Source of the DNA: an uncultured Bacteroidota bacterium
GTDB taxonomy: Bacteria; Bacteroidota; Bacteroidia; Chitinophagales; Chitinophagaceae
Assembly: GCA_946479535.1 (NCBI GenBank)
Contig: CAMLGP010000269.1
Span: forward strand, 1 to 5,279
Direction of reading: 5' to 3'
DNA length: 5,279 nt
The first letter of the stretch is position 1, and every line of letters starts with the position of its first letter. The notes under the pieces are model-generated. The model saw nothing but the letters and a program-made list of their open reading frames with translations, had not been told where the DNA came from and ran no database searches. The translations under genes and the position numbers were made by a program. Shown piece by piece: positions 5,199 through 5,279 of the stretch.

Positions 5199-5279
5199 CG
5201 GGAATTGTTCCCAATTCTTCCATTGAAAAACATAATTTCAATATCAATACCCGTTATAAAATCACAGAAGATCTAACGC
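5159..5279 (+). pseudogene. 5'-truncated SusC/RagA-like TonB-dependent receptor fragment (continues past window)
   Basis: Forty codons are open to the window edge. They read KIDYRFSYNNSN, then LTGIVPNSS, then FNINTRYKITEDLT, the pattern of an early beta-barrel section of SusC/RagA-family outer-membrane receptors, which import oligosaccharides or peptides together with a SusD lipoprotein. In intact proteins this section lies roughly 300 residues in, after the signal peptide, carboxypeptidase-like domain and plug domain. Here the frame is closed by TGA at 5156-5158, and I see nothing resembling those parts in any frame upstream. There is no usable start, so this looks like a remnant or a silent cassette. 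The family call rests on motif resemblance over 40 residues; how far the frame continues to the right is unknown. Confidence 0.65.

Overview
The window looks like chromosomal DNA from a Bacteroidota bacterium, most likely a Chitinophaga-like member of the Chitinophagaceae. This rests on three things. First, a secreted protein has about 118-residue fibronectin-like repeats followed by an 'LPVKLTEW' module, the arrangement usually found just before type IX secretion signals. Second, a fragment of a SusC/RagA-type TonB-dependent receptor lies at the right edge. Third, most genes lack Shine-Dalgarno sequences. The genus is a guess from style; no marker gene is present.

Left third (1-1604, minus strand): one long uninterrupted reading frame that runs off the left edge. 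It encodes an exported, repeat-built surface or secreted protein. Its leader carries a perfect 7-bp inverted repeat just upstream of the ATG. Between this gene and the next (1605-2099) lies a divergent intergenic region. It holds a convincing minus-strand intrinsic terminator (1713-1740) and, ending 30 bases before that hairpin, a doubtful small ORF whose last 24 residues form a hydrophobic segment.

Middle (2100-3674, plus strand): a complete 524-residue beta-lactamase-family (class C / S12-like) serine hydrolase. It has a Tat signal peptide, a clear SxxK nucleophile motif and a C-terminal domain of about 150 residues that I do not recognise.

Right part (3695-5279): the sequence becomes visibly more AT-rich. 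Two minus-strand genes for small, uncharacterised membrane/coiled-coil proteins overlap by 7 bases and converge on the hydrolase gene. Their junction is a run of seven A residues in the A AAA AAA slippery phase, so the downstream ATG lies exactly in the -1 frame. The first gene appears to use a TTG start. Upstream of the pair is a gene-poor stretch with a small ORF preceded by AGGAGG (4655-4750). At the right edge, a lipoprotein-like signal peptide (from 5103) is followed within one codon, out of frame, by the internal part of a SusC-like receptor with no N-terminus. This looks like a truncated or rearranged remnant.

The genes do not form an obvious common pathway. The left and middle genes are two independent exported proteins. 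The right part looks like an acquired or rearranged AT-rich segment between ordinary chromosomal genes. The most interesting items are the slippery overlap of the membrane pair and the SusC junction.
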